In this document: positions 51,701 to 60,039 of the stretch, piece after piece
Position numbering within the stretch: the first letter of the stretch is position 1
How the letters are laid out: each line of letters opens with the position of its first letter
The notes under the pieces: model-generated
The model's database searches: none
Seen by the model: only the letters and a program-made list of their open reading frames with translations
What the model was told of the DNA's origin: nothing
Source of the DNA: Phymorhynchus buccinoides
Lineage: Eukaryota > Mollusca > Gastropoda > Neogastropoda > Raphitomidae
Reading direction: 5' to 3'
Assembly (NCBI GenBank): GCA_017654935.2
Contig: CM065699.1
Span: 39,307,950 to 39,371,949 of the forward strand
DNA length: 64,000 nucleotides
Made by a program: the position numbers and the translations under genes

Positions 51701-54700
51701 ACGGATCCCCCTGGACCTGGCCACGCCGACGAACTCCCTGACCACCATGGTGAAAATCCATGGGGCCAGAGAGAGCCCGAAGGGAAGGACTACGAACTGA
51801 TAAGTCGTGTTCCCCCATACGAACCTCAAGAGATGCCTTCGATCTGGGTGGATCGAAACATGGAAATAGGCATCCTTGAGGTCTATGGAAGTCGCCCAAT
51901 CCCCCGGCTGGATGAAGTTGCGAACCGAAGCAGCCGTCTCCATTCTGAACGCCATGGGGCGCAGAAAAGCATTGAGAGGAGACAAGTCCAGCACTGGACG
52001 GAACTCGCCGTTCTTCTTTGGTACAGTGAACATGCGCGAGTAGAAACCCGGGCCCGGGTTGGGTACTGGAATCACAGCACCCTTGTCCAGAAGGGACTTG
52101 ACCTCTGCGTCCAAGATCTGAAAGCGAAGAGGATCTGCAGGGGGAGGAAAGACAATAGGCACCCGCGAGAGAGGAGGTTCCGCGAGCAGCGGAAAGCGGA
52201 ACCCATCCCGCACGACACGGAGGATCCAAGAGCTGACTGACAGCAGAGACCACTGAAGGTGATGCTGAGCCAGAGAGTCCACACTTGATGGAACAGCCAA
52301 CTCGGGATCCACCCGAAGCCGCGCGGGCCCTACTGAAAAGGAGGGTAGCGTTTTGAGTTCTGAAAACGAGTAGAGCGATTTGCACCGCGCTGGAAGGGCC
52401 TGCCCCGAGCCGAAGGAGAAGGGTACGGCTGAGAAGAGCCACGGAACGAGTTCCTCAACGGCTGTGGAGTACGAAAGCGAGAGGAAGAAGAAGAGGCCCG
52501 ACGGGCTGAAAATGCACCACGCTGCTGGAAACGAGCAGGAGACACAGAAGCAGAACGAGAGGGTGGCCTAGCCCTAGCCGCCAAGGTCTGCAAAGTAGCT
52601 AGGACCCTGTCATTGTGAGAGAGGGACTGACGACCCGAACACGCCTCCTTAACTTTGGACACCCTTGCCGAAGCAAAAATTCCTGAGGAAGGGATTGGGT
52701 CCGAACGAAGGGCACGACGTTCCACCTCCAACATGGCAAGAGAGGACTGTTGGAGAGCTTGATCCCTGAAAAAGGCCGAAAGCCTACTACGCAAGGTAGC
52801 GAGGCCCAGAGCGGTGAGTTGAACTGAATCACGCAAGGCTGACAGAAGGCAGCCTAAAGCCTGCTCATCAATGGCATCCGCCAGACGAAAATCCTCAGGA
52901 CGGCCCGTGGAGGTCCTGCCCAACAGAGTGGGAAGACCGTGCAGCATAGAAGTAGCCGTGGAACAATGCATCAATGATTGCGAGACAGCCTTCTCCAGAG
53001 ACAAGTAAGACTTGGCAGGGATGGACACCGACCTGATGGAAGGACCATTCAGCAACAGACCAAGATCAGAAATTTCCTCCTGGGAAAGAGCCGAAAAGGC
53101 TGGAATCGGCAAAAACTCACTCTCCATGGGAAGAACTGGGGCGAACTGAGGAACCACAGGACATGAACCGGACAGAGAAGGAATAGGTGGGGACACCTCC
53201 TGTTCCCTTCTAGACTGTTTAGCTCTAGACCACATGTGTGTGTCAGCCAAATCGAGAGCATCACAAATCGACGAAGAGCACTGCAAGACCAGTCTATGAC
53301 CACGCCGAGACTGAAGGGTACCGAAAGCATCATCCTGGGGCAGAACCTGAGAGGACTCCACCGAGACAACATCCTGGCAGTAAGGCTGCAAGGCCGCCAG
53401 ATACCCTTGTATGCCAGAAACAGAAGGATCAGAAAAATCCTCTTCCATAGGATCCACCGTGTGATCCGAAGCCGTAACCGACGCCGCCGGCTGAGCTGAC
53501 TGACCCAAGGAAGAACGACGCGACAAAAGGTCCATAACTTCCTGGTGAGAGTAGGACCGCTGAGGAACCTGCCCTGAAACCGGTGGAACCATACCAGCGG
53601 TAACGGGCGTGACCGGTACGGGCCGAGGCAAACGTCCCATGGACTGAATGCCTGCCGTCGTACGGTCCTGGGCCTGGGGACCACCCACGGCAGAGGCCGT
53701 AGCCGCCGTGCCCGTGGTGGACCCGCGAGACCATGTCGCCGTGGCCGGTCCGCTCCGGAGAACCCCGGGTGCGGATGCCGGCCCGGTGCCTAAGGCACCG
53801 AGGCTGCCGTCGCCAGGGAAGCTACCCCCATTAGCGGCATCGTCCGTTTTTCGGCCGGCATCACCAGGCGTAATGGTGGCATCGGTGGGTACCGCCCGGT
53901 TGTCTATAGCTCTGTAAGACAAGTCGGACAGCACCACCGGTTTCTTCGCAGCTTCTTCTTCCAGAACCGGAAGTGCCCGTGCGGTATCATGAACGCCAGG
54001 AACCAATGGGGTACGGGAGCTAGCTTGGCTAGAAGAGCCGTACTGACCTTGTTCGGGAAAAACCCGGATGCCGGTTTGCAGCTCCATCCGTGAGAGATCT
54101 TCAACGGACAACGAATCCTGGAGTGGAAGACCGACCGTCGAAAAGGCCGGGTCATCGTCCAAAACACCCAACAAATCAACATGAGAATCATCCACCGAAA
54201 TGTGCTGGACCAAACCAGCCGAGTCCACTTGGGAGAAGGAGAACGGCATGGCCGAAGACAATTCGCCCGTAGAACGCAAATGAGCCAGCAATTCCGACAC
54301 CACTTGCTTTGTATCTTGAACCGAACGCGAAGAGTGAGACCTACTCGAACTTCTTGACCGAGATTTTGACTTGGACAAAGACTTTTCTGAAGGACTCGAT
54401 TTTAGAAAACGGCCCTTGTCATCCCTGGGAGGAGTAGGCTGAGGTTCCTTAGTTGAACTACTTGAAGGTTTGCCAACTAACGCCGAAGAATCTACAACTT
54501 TTTTAGAAGGAGTAGATTCCATAACGCGAAACCCGAAGCCAGAAGCCACGCCCACCTTTTGACCAACAGGCCCGAAATCTTCACAAAGATTACAACCAAA
54601 AAGGGGGGGAGGCCGAACGAACTTACCCAAGTAGCAAAGCAACACAAAGAAAACTAAAGGAAAACAAAAGACACTCATAAAGCTGAAAGCAGGAGAAAAA

Positions 54701-57700
54701 ATTCCTGGAGAAACAGAATAACAAGCCTGCCTTCCATGCTAGCTTGAAAGAAAGTGTGTAGTCTGCTACACCGGAAGTTACGTGGATTGGGAGTTGTGGT
54801 AGTAAGACACTCTTGTTTTTGTTCTGTCTTCCAAGCTAATCTTGTACAAATATGCACTTTGTAGTGGAATGGTAAGGATGATAGAATAGATTGGGCTGTT
54901 AATGAGATAGCAGGGCCGCCTAACCCTCTGTTGCAGTTTCCAGGGACAAACTGCTTAAAAACCAGGGACAGACTTATTTCCAGGGACAAACTGCTTAAAA
55001 ACCAGGGACAGAGACTTATTTCCAGGGACAAACTGCTTAAAAACCAGGGACAGAGACTTATTTCCAGGGACAAACTGCTTAAAAACCAGGGACAGAGACT
55101 TATTTCCAGGGACAAACTGCTTACAAACCAGGGACACAGACTTATTTACAGGGACAAACTGCTTAAAAACCAGGGACAGAGACTTATTTCCAGGGACAAA
55201 CTGCTTAAAAACCAGGGACACAGACTTATTTCCAGGGACAAACTGCTTAAAAACCAGGGACAGAGACTTATTTCCAGGGACAAACTGCTTAAAAACCAGG
55301 GACAGAGACTTATTTCCAGGGACAAACTGCTTAAAAACCAGGGACAGAGACTTATTTCCAGGGACAAACACCGCAATGTTATGCATCATGAAATATATTT
55401 CGTGATCTAGCAACATTTCTGCGACTCTGGATATTTTGGGCACTCTTTTTGTTTCTTTTCGATGCCAAACATGCTTCAAGATCTTTTGGTGTTCAGTAAC
55501 CTAACAGAAGAAAATGCCAACAGTGCCTGTTGTTTTGGGTGTTCCTGTGTTTCATAGTAAGGTCAACTAACAAGACAAGTGACTGCTCTACAAATTTGAT
55601 TCTACTCAGTTTCCAGGGACGCAAAACAGAACAGTGGATCCCAGGGACAGGGTGTCCATTTCAACTGTGTCAGCCCTGGAGACCGAACTTAAAAACAAGA
55701 AAGCCAAACGTGAGTGGGCTGTTTATGAGAATGAACTTAAAAACAAGAAACGTAAACACGAATGGGCTGTGAATCAGACAGTCAAACCAGAAAATACAAA
55801 AAGAACATCAAACCAGAAAATACAAAAAGAACATCAAACCAGAAAATACAAAAAGAACATCAAACCAGAAAATACAAAAAGAACATCAAACCAGAAAATA
55901 CAAAAAGAACATCAAACCAGAAAATACAAAAAGAACATCAAACCAGAAAATACAAAAAGAACATCAAACCAGAAAATACAAAAAGAACATCAAACCAGAA
56001 AATACAAAAACATCAAACCAGAAAATACAAAAAGAACATCAAACCAGAAAATACAAAAAGAACATCAAACCAGAAAATACAAAAAGAACATCAAACCAGA
56101 AAGAAAAAAAAAAAGTTAAAAAAAAGAATGACAAAAAAAAGCACAAATATAAATTCAAAATAAACTAATCATTGCGTACATCAGTGTTAAGAAGCGAGAG
56201 AGGAAGAGTGAGAGATAAGGACACAGGGAGATAGAAGAAAGAGTTGGGGGAGGGAGAGAAGAGAGAGAGACAGACAGACAGAGACAGAGAATGAAAGCGA
56301 TTGACCTTGTACTCCACTTTCTCCAGTAGTGGAGGGCTGTGTGTGCCAAAGGTGCTGTCCAGTTTCTCCTGCCTTCGCTGCTTCTGCCGTCCGTTCGTGT
56401 CCCTCAGACGATCGTCTTTCTGCCTCTCCTCCCCCTCGTCCGCTTCTGCAAGCCCCCAATACAGTTTCACCTTGATAAGACGCACGACCCATTCAAGAAC
56501 CACGGAAAATGTTAGACATTATTTTGTCTTTTTCAAATAATAACTTACAATTGTATTAATTTATGGACTGTAGGCCAATACTTTTTGGCTAAATTGTACT
56601 TAAGCTCTATCCCCCCCCCCCCCCCCCCGGGGCTCCCAATCGTCCCGCAAAACAAGGGGTCCCAGGGACTCCTTCACTTACAGTATAGAGGGTCCTAGAG
56701 GCGGGACAGAGGGTCCCATTGGCATTGCAAATGCTAAAATTATAGTAAAAATAATTTTTCTAGTGCATCCATGGGACCCCCTGCACATTCTTTTAACCCT
56801 TTCAACGCCAATGTCGCATTTATGCACCACAATGGTTTAATACCCATGTTACTAAAAGGCATCAAATCAGGGCCTGTTATCCAAAGACCCTATTTTCTTA
56901 ATTTTGGGAGGTATAGATAGGCCTGTTGTTATATATGTGACAGAGGAATTCGCAATATTGCAGATATTTTATTTTCTCTACCCAGTTAAGCTTAATGATA
57001 TTTTTGGGCTGAAAAATGGCTGGCGGCGAAAGGGTTAAAGGGTTCTAGAGAATTTTAGTGCTTCATAGACCCCCAAATGGGGGTCCCTGGGAGTGGGAGC
57101 CCTGCCCACCCTATCAAATTTTTGTATAAATTTACTAGAAAATGTTCACTGAGAAGCAACATTCTTATATTCTGCCATTCTTGGAAAAGGGATGGAGTTA
57201 GGATCAGACTAGGGTTATTGTTGTGAAACTTTGAGATTGAGAGTTGTAAAACATGTCACGATGGCTTAGAGTCGGACTATCTTTAGATAGTCCATTGACA
57301 GATTATTGATGTTATTGCAAAAACTAAGAACTTTTACTAAGAAAGACTGCAAATAATATTAAATGGGGATTATGCTTTTTGTATTTCTACAGTCTGTTTT
57401 TGATACAAGTTATTAGTTTTCACAAGAAGTTCAATACTACGTCAATGGACTATCTAAAGATAGTCCGTTTTGACTCCAAGCCATCAAATTTTTTTGAGGT
57501 GTCTAAACTACAAATTTGCCTTTGTTTCCCCTCACATCTGCACCTTATAATATTGCAAATAATATAGTAAGAAACAAAAAAAGTACCAAATACCAAGAAC
57601 AAGAGAGATATTTGTATCTAGAGTAGAAGATGACTAACCTTTCCTTTTGGAAGACCTGCTTCGGATCAAGGGGTTCTCTGCCTTTTCCAGGTCTCTGTAT

Positions 57701-57714
57701 TTGCTGAATGGCCC
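48545..57714 (-). CDS. Unidentified gene, last three coding exons (5' end missing)
   Basis: Three minus-strand exons have matching phases: 57714-57639 (76 bp, acceptor GTGAATGCAG|GGG, donor AAAG|GTTAGT, ends in phase 1), 56445-56306 (140 bp, acceptor GGCTTGCAG|AAG, donor TACAAG|GTCAAT, ends in phase 0) and 48799-48545 (255 bp to the stop). They encode about 156 residues: FSKYRDLEKAENPLIRSR and a basic stretch, then a charged coiled-coil-like segment rich in E, R and Q, then FGTHSPPLLEKVEYK. The C-terminal part follows, with FRGTTFAPALKDRPELFG and RATLPLPRHLARVHSLAK. I do not recognise the family. The consistent phases, good acceptors and GC-rich exons in AT-rich surroundings are the evidence. 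The 7.5-kb last intron contains a whole DIRS element. Earlier exons would lie to the right, some possibly in the gap. Confidence 0.6.
48864..48998. repeat. DIRS inverted terminal repeat, 3' side
   Basis: CTTACCATTCCACTACAAAG .. GGTGTAGCAGACTAC .. TTTCTTGAAAGC, complementary to 54748-54873 with a handful of differences. Confidence 0.9.
49071..49165. repeat. DIRS internal complementary region
   Basis: 49071-49126 is the reverse complement of the left outer end (48824-48879). 49127-49165 is the reverse complement of the right outer end (54854-54892). The two halves meet at CCTC|AATC. Confidence 0.9.
49354..50460 (-). pseudogene. DIRS tyrosine recombinase (one frameshift)
   Basis: Integrates the DNA form of the element. 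The domain starts near 50460 in the frame that overlaps the end of the RT ORF, with ILQSRRQSTNTLYSLRWTSW as the SAM-like N-terminal helix. The first catalytic arginine lies in LALARRVSG (about 49930-49960). The frame stops at 49611 (ARWLV*), and the rest follows in another frame from about 49605: HEVRAIST (H..R box, near 49545) and FTSYYLREF with the probable nucleophilic tyrosine, ending at 49354. A single-base loss near 49612 explains the break. The long open frame upstream to 52442 in this register is a shadow of the RT ORF. Confidence 0.85.
50390..52312 (-). CDS. DIRS reverse transcriptase / RNase H
   Basis: 640 codons from the first methionine at 52312, which lies just after the Gag stop (52330). 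Residues 90-215 carry RT blocks: FTVPKKNGEFRPVLDLSPLN, SIDLKDAYFHV (Asp144), VLPFGLSLAPWIFT and VYLDDWL (catalytic Asp210/211). RNase H follows: LFTDASKEGWG (Asp374), INFLEMEAV (Glu406), VCGDNTT (Asp431) and NVLADQLSR. After that comes the DLFATRFSRRLPLFVS segment that DIRS elements keep between RNase H and recombinase. The ORF is intact with all acidic catalytic residues visible. It overlaps the recombinase frame by roughly 70 bp at its end. Confidence 0.93.
   Translation of the reverse strand: MDPELAVPSSVDSLAQHHLQWSLLSVSSWILRVVRDGFRFPLLAEPPLSRVPIVFPPPADPLRFQILDAEVKSLLDKGAVIPVPNPGPGFYSRMFTVPKKNGEFRPVLDLSPLNAFLRPMAFRMETAASVRNFIQPGDWATSIDLKDAYFHVSIHPDRRHLLRFVWGNTTYQFVVLPFGLSLAPWIFTMVVREFVGVARSRGIRLKVYLDDWLTLAQSRDRCQEHTSELQDLTVQVGFNVNVKKSDLTPAQEFKYLGMVFNTQTFTVCPSSERIQSIQSFLESLLLAGSATVRQLLKLLGFMESLADLLPLGRLHKRPLQRKCAELGVSHLPLESQVVLGPWFRSSVLQWLDPVWLGSSVPIRPLHHQEFLFTDASKEGWGAHLDRREVSGLWSEAESSLHINFLEMEAVSLALKALLPLLRGKWVTVCGDNTTCLSYLRRQGGTKSPSLSRKAEEILLWTARNSIHLTVEFIPGKLNVLADQLSRSNQVIATEWTLVHRVLQPIWSMWGKPHVDLFATRFSRRLPLFVSPMADPLAWARNAFSLQWSGLWAYAYPPTALLPRVLEKCARERPALILIAPRWENSPWFPELLALTHVPGVPLQLTPRSLVQPRTGVPHRNPAVLHLTAWLLCGQGCGHRV
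52330..54678 (-). CDS. DIRS Gag-like protein
   Basis: 782 codons from the first ATG at 54678; a more likely start is Met53 at 54522 (MESTPSKKVVDSSALVGK), since the upstream 52 residues are hydrophobic and unlike Gag. After Met53 comes a serine/arginine-rich stretch (SKSKSRSRSSSRSHSSRS), a long low-complexity P/G/T/S middle, and a helical part (LDLADTHMWSRAKQSRREQE .. LLSALRDSVQLTALGLATLR). The C-terminus is basic with RGSSQPYPSPSARGRPFQRG. No CCHC zinc knuckle is present, as in other DIRS Gag proteins. Intact ORF. Confidence 0.85.
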   Translation of the reverse strand: MSVFCFPLVFFVLLCYLGKFVRPPPLFGCNLCEDFGPVGQKVGVASGFGFRVMESTPSKKVVDSSALVGKPSSSSTKEPQPTPPRDDKGRFLKSSPSEKSLSKSKSRSRSSSRSHSSRSVQDTKQVVSELLAHLRSTGELSSAMPFSFSQVDSAGLVQHISVDDSHVDLLGVLDDDPAFSTVGLPLQDSLSVEDLSRMELQTGIRVFPEQGQYGSSSQASSRTPLVPGVHDTARALPVLEEEAAKKPVVLSDLSYRAIDNRAVPTDATITPGDAGRKTDDAANGGSFPGDGSLGALGTGPASAPGVLRSGPATATWSRGSTTGTAATASAVGGPQAQDRTTAGIQSMGRLPRPVPVTPVTAGMVPPVSGQVPQRSYSHQEVMDLLSRRSSLGQSAQPAASVTASDHTVDPMEEDFSDPSVSGIQGYLAALQPYCQDVVSVESSQVLPQDDAFGTLQSRRGHRLVLQCSSSICDALDLADTHMWSRAKQSRREQEVSPPIPSLSGSCPVVPQFAPVLPMESEFLPIPAFSALSQEEISDLGLLLNGPSIRSVSIPAKSYLSLEKAVSQSLMHCSTATSMLHGLPTLLGRTSTGRPEDFRLADAIDEQALGCLLSALRDSVQLTALGLATLRSRLSAFFRDQALQQSSLAMLEVERRALRSDPIPSSGIFASARVSKVKEACSGRQSLSHNDRVLATLQTLAARARPPSRSASVSPARFQQRGAFSARRASSSSSRFRTPQPLRNSFRGSSQPYPSPSARGRPFQRGANRSTRFQNSKRYPPFQ
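54748..54873. repeat. DIRS inverted terminal repeat, 5' side
   Basis: Complement of 48864-48998. It also contains the start of the element's transcription unit by position (inference). Confidence 0.88.
54938..55372. repeat. 42-bp tandem array, ~10 units
   Basis: The unit TCCAGGGACAAACTGCTTAA, AAACCAGGGACAGAGACTTA, TT is repeated about ten times with few changes. 42 is a multiple of three, so both strands have long ORFs that are artefacts. Flanks match the short reverse copy at 18306-18435. Confidence 0.93.
55655..55780. repeat. Degenerate 66-bp duplication
   Basis: GAACTTAAAAACAAGAAA followed by CG..GAGTGGGCTGT appears twice (55684 and 55733). Confidence 0.7.
55781..56105. repeat. 25-bp tandem array, ~13 units
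   Basis: AACCAGAAAATACAAAAAG plus AACATC, repeated about 13 times, one unit 5 bp shorter at 56010. The period is not a multiple of three, and the unit has no stop in any forward frame, so all three frames stay open. It lies in the last intron of the unidentified gene. Confidence 0.93.
56205..56290. repeat. GA-rich low-complexity tract
   Basis: GAGAGGAAGAGTGAGAGATA and AGAGAGAGACAGACAGACAG. On the minus strand it is a CT-rich intronic tract just downstream of the 56306 donor. Confidence 0.7.
56306..56445 (-). CDS. Unidentified gene, penultimate exon
   Basis: Reads EADEGEERQKDDRLRDTNGR and onward, very charged and probably helical, ending LLEKVEYK. The donor GTCAAT is weaker than the consensus. 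Confidence 0.55.
56629..57104. mobile_element. TIR element carrying a nested piggyBac MITE
   Basis: GGGGCTCCCAATCGTCCC at the left and GGGAGTGGGAGCCCTGCCC at the right are roughly inverted, with internal GGGTCCCAGGGACTCC/GGGTCCCTGGG. 56793-57038 is a TTAA-flanked MITE inside it. Confidence 0.55.
56793..57038. mobile_element. piggyBac-like MITE, copy 5 (nested)
   Basis: TTAA both sides; CCCTTTCAACGCCAATG and GGCGGCGAAAGGG ends; very close to copy 4. Confidence 0.85.
57260..57488. mobile_element. TIR element family G, copy 2
   Basis: GATGGCTTAGAGTC .. GACTCCAAGCCATC ends with TATCTTTAGATAGTCCATTG / CAATGGACTATCTAAAGATA; matches 9366-9599. Confidence 0.8.
57639..57714 (-). CDS. Unidentified gene, third-last exon
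   Basis: 25 codons plus one base: GPFSKYRDLEKAENPLIRSR and a basic end. A GT/CA microsatellite (57721-57740) forms the pyrimidine-rich tract of its acceptor. Confidence 0.5.
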
Positions 57715-57796
57715 CTGCATTCACACACACACACACACACGCAGAGTGAACTTTAAGTTTGCAATCCACTGACAATCTATCAGCTTGATTCGGACA

Positions 57797-57955
57797 TAAA
57801 GGTCTGTGTACACGTTTACATTATTCACGAGATATTTCTATTTCCCCATGGCAACACAGTGAGCTGTAAGTCATATTATGAGTGGCCTAACACTGTGTTG
57901 CCATGGGGGAAATAGAAATATCTCGTGAATAGTGTTAGCGTGTACACAGACCTTT
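57797..57955. mobile_element. Foldback element, ~65-bp near-perfect arms
   Basis: ATAAAGGTCTGTGTACACG and CGTGTACACAGACCTTTAT at the ends, then ATTCACGAGATATTTCTATT / AATAGAAATATCTCGTGAAT and CCCCATGGCAACACAGTG / CACTGTGTTGCCATGGGG. A single 3-4 base bulge interrupts the pairing and the loop is about 30 bp. Related in style to family E. Confidence 0.88.
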
Positions 57956-58780
57956 ATCAACAACTTAGACATGTGCACTGACTGTGTAATGCTGATTAAA
58001 ACTGCCACCAAAACAAAACAAAAAAACTGCCAAACATTCATAGCCCCAGTAGAGATTTACAACAACTACAACAAAAGATTGCATGAGCTTATGTCACTGC
58101 GAGTGATAAGAATATCAATACGCCTATTATATGCACATTCTGGGCAGTTGATTTCAAGTACAGTGACTGTTAAACCCTACCTATCAGGAACCAGGCATGA
58201 AAGTGGATGAAGATCAAAAAAGAGGAGATTTTTTCGTCCGAGAAATCCTTCCACCCGGATTTTCACCTGACATCGGAAGTTTTGTTGCACAAACATCTTT
58301 CAGGCATCAAACCATGAGATTCTTTTCAGCCGAGAAAAATCCTTCCACCCCGATTTTCACCTAACGTCTGATGGTTTGTTGACGGGGGGGGGGGGGGGGG
58401 GGGGGGTGCACAACGTTCCCCACAAAAAAATTTTCACCTACCTCACGTCACAAGTTTTATTCAGCGACAAGGGGGGATAATCTATTCCGAAAATCTGGTC
58501 GGCACAAATAGCCTTCCACACACATTTTCAGCTAACATCGCTACTTTTGTTGAGCGGGAGCTACTCATTTCGCCTTCCTTCGCACAATTGAAGCGAGTGA
58601 ACCAGTTTGAGAATCGCCAAATAGAGACTTGTAGATATCAGAATACGGCAAGATCGGTCCTTTACGCGGATTTTTTTTTTTCCCGCGGAAGTTTTGAAAA
58701 CCTTCCGTGGATTTTCCGCAATACGCGGAATTCTTTCATGCCTGAGGAACACTGATATTGTTGACACCTCATTAACTCAT
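57956..58780. other. No gene; two ~100-bp degenerate repeats
   Basis: AAATCCTTCCACCCGGATTTTC (58244) recurs as AAATCCTTCCACCCCGATTTTC (58347), with TTTTCACCTAC and CACATTTTCAGCTAAC copies near 58429 and 58521, so an old tandem array of about 100 bp is present. A poly-G run of about 21 lies at 58386-58406. Confidence 0.5.
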
Positions 58781-58789
58781 TCAAGTCGT

Positions 58790-58935
58790 TCCACCCATAT
58801 ATGTCCGGAATTAATAGATAGCTGTCAATTTGGTGCACTTGTTTCAAGGGAAGTAAATCTGTTTGACGCGTTCTAACCTTGGTCACTTCTAAACTCGCTT
58901 CGCTCCCTTAGACCACACTTTCGCCTCTGACTTTT
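58790..58935. repeat. Dispersed repeat (as 38304), copy 2
   Basis: ATATGTCCGGAATTAATAGA, AAGGGAAGTAAATCTGTTTG and CACTTCTAAACTCGCTTCG. Confidence 0.7.
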
Positions 58936-59144
58936 TTCCTGTGTCTAAACCTGAAGTAAAAACCCGTAATCTTCTTTAATTTCTCCTTTTGTTTATGTGT
59001 GTTTTGTTTGTGTGAATGGCTGGAGTGATTTGTGAGGTTTTTTTAATAATTCAAAATCGTTGCGATGCGAATGAGTTAATGTTAGTTGACAAATTATTCC
59101 AGTATTGAACAACTCGGTTAGAAAAGTAAAACTTGCGAATGTTA

Positions 59145-59208
59145 TATAGTCACAGAGGCGTCTGTGAAATTCGGGTTGCTCCCACCTGGAGAGTGCGTCA
59201 CATAGTAT
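59145..59208 (-). mobile_element. SINE tail fragment
   Basis: GTCACAGAGGCGTCTGTGAA and GGGTTGCTCCCACCTGGAGAG are the reverse complement of the SINE tail at 10360-10415. Confidence 0.65.
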
Positions 59209-59383
59209 AAATTATATCTTCAAAATTAGGGGGTCAGAGTCATGAGTGCACAAAATATGCCTAGATGTTTTTAGAGGGTCATCTGGATTATTTAGGGAAG
59301 AAGAAAAGTTTTGTTTTACGTCCTCCCGGTATTAACCATGTGGGACCTTTATTTAGGGGGGGGGGGGGTGTCTGTCTTTATAT

Positions 59384-59510
59384 ACAGTGGAACCTCCCTT
59401 ATACGACCTCCCATTATAACTCCCTCCCACATAAGACCTACCTCCCTGAGACATTGCCCTTCTTTGTAAGTATTAAAATTACCTCCCATATAAGATCCCT
59501 CCCGTATAAG
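59384..59510. mobile_element. MITE family A copy, cut by the gap
   Basis: ACAGTGGAACCTCCCTTATA at the left; interior in the same orientation as 37812; the sequence stops at the N run before the right end. Confidence 0.8.
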
Positions 59511-60010
59511 NNNNNNNNNNNNNNNNNNNNNNNNNNNNNNNNNNNNNNNNNNNNNNNNNNNNNNNNNNNNNNNNNNNNNNNNNNNNNNNNNNNNNNNNNN
59601 NNNNNNNNNNNNNNNNNNNNNNNNNNNNNNNNNNNNNNNNNNNNNNNNNNNNNNNNNNNNNNNNNNNNNNNNNNNNNNNNNNNNNNNNNNNNNNNNNNNN
59701 NNNNNNNNNNNNNNNNNNNNNNNNNNNNNNNNNNNNNNNNNNNNNNNNNNNNNNNNNNNNNNNNNNNNNNNNNNNNNNNNNNNNNNNNNNNNNNNNNNNN
59801 NNNNNNNNNNNNNNNNNNNNNNNNNNNNNNNNNNNNNNNNNNNNNNNNNNNNNNNNNNNNNNNNNNNNNNNNNNNNNNNNNNNNNNNNNNNNNNNNNNNN
59901 NNNNNNNNNNNNNNNNNNNNNNNNNNNNNNNNNNNNNNNNNNNNNNNNNNNNNNNNNNNNNNNNNNNNNNNNNNNNNNNNNNNNNNNNNNNNNNNNNNNN
60001 NNNNNNNNNN
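59511..60010. other. Assembly gap, exactly 500 N
   Basis: 500 consecutive N, a typical fixed-size scaffold gap, so the true distance is unknown. ORFs reported across it are meaningless. Confidence 0.99.
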
Positions 60011-60039
60011 AATTCGATCGAATCCCGTTTAAAGTCATA

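Larger units (their letters stand above)
48824..54892 (-). mobile_element. Complete DIRS-type retrotransposon (~6.07 kb)
   Basis: A tyrosine-recombinase retrotransposon. It has inverted terminal repeats (48864-48998 and 54748-54873), unequal outer ends (GAGGAATTTTTATTAATTC at the left, GATGATAGAATAGATT at the right) and an internal complementary region at 49071-49165 that contains the complement of both outer ends joined head to tail. That is the diagnostic DIRS layout, which restores termini through a circular intermediate. Three overlapping ORFs (Gag-like, RT/RNase H, tyrosine recombinase) read on the minus strand. Near-identical inverted repeats and long ORFs indicate a young insertion. 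No target duplication is seen, as expected. Confidence 0.93.

Noticed and set aside
49611..52442. 943-codon ORF as one protein
   Set aside because: Only its last third is the DIRS recombinase; the upstream two thirds is a shadow frame of the RT/RNase H ORF and has no domain.
54955..55479. Long ORFs on both strands across 54.93-55.41 kb
   Set aside because: They only read the 42-bp tandem array, whose length is a multiple of three.
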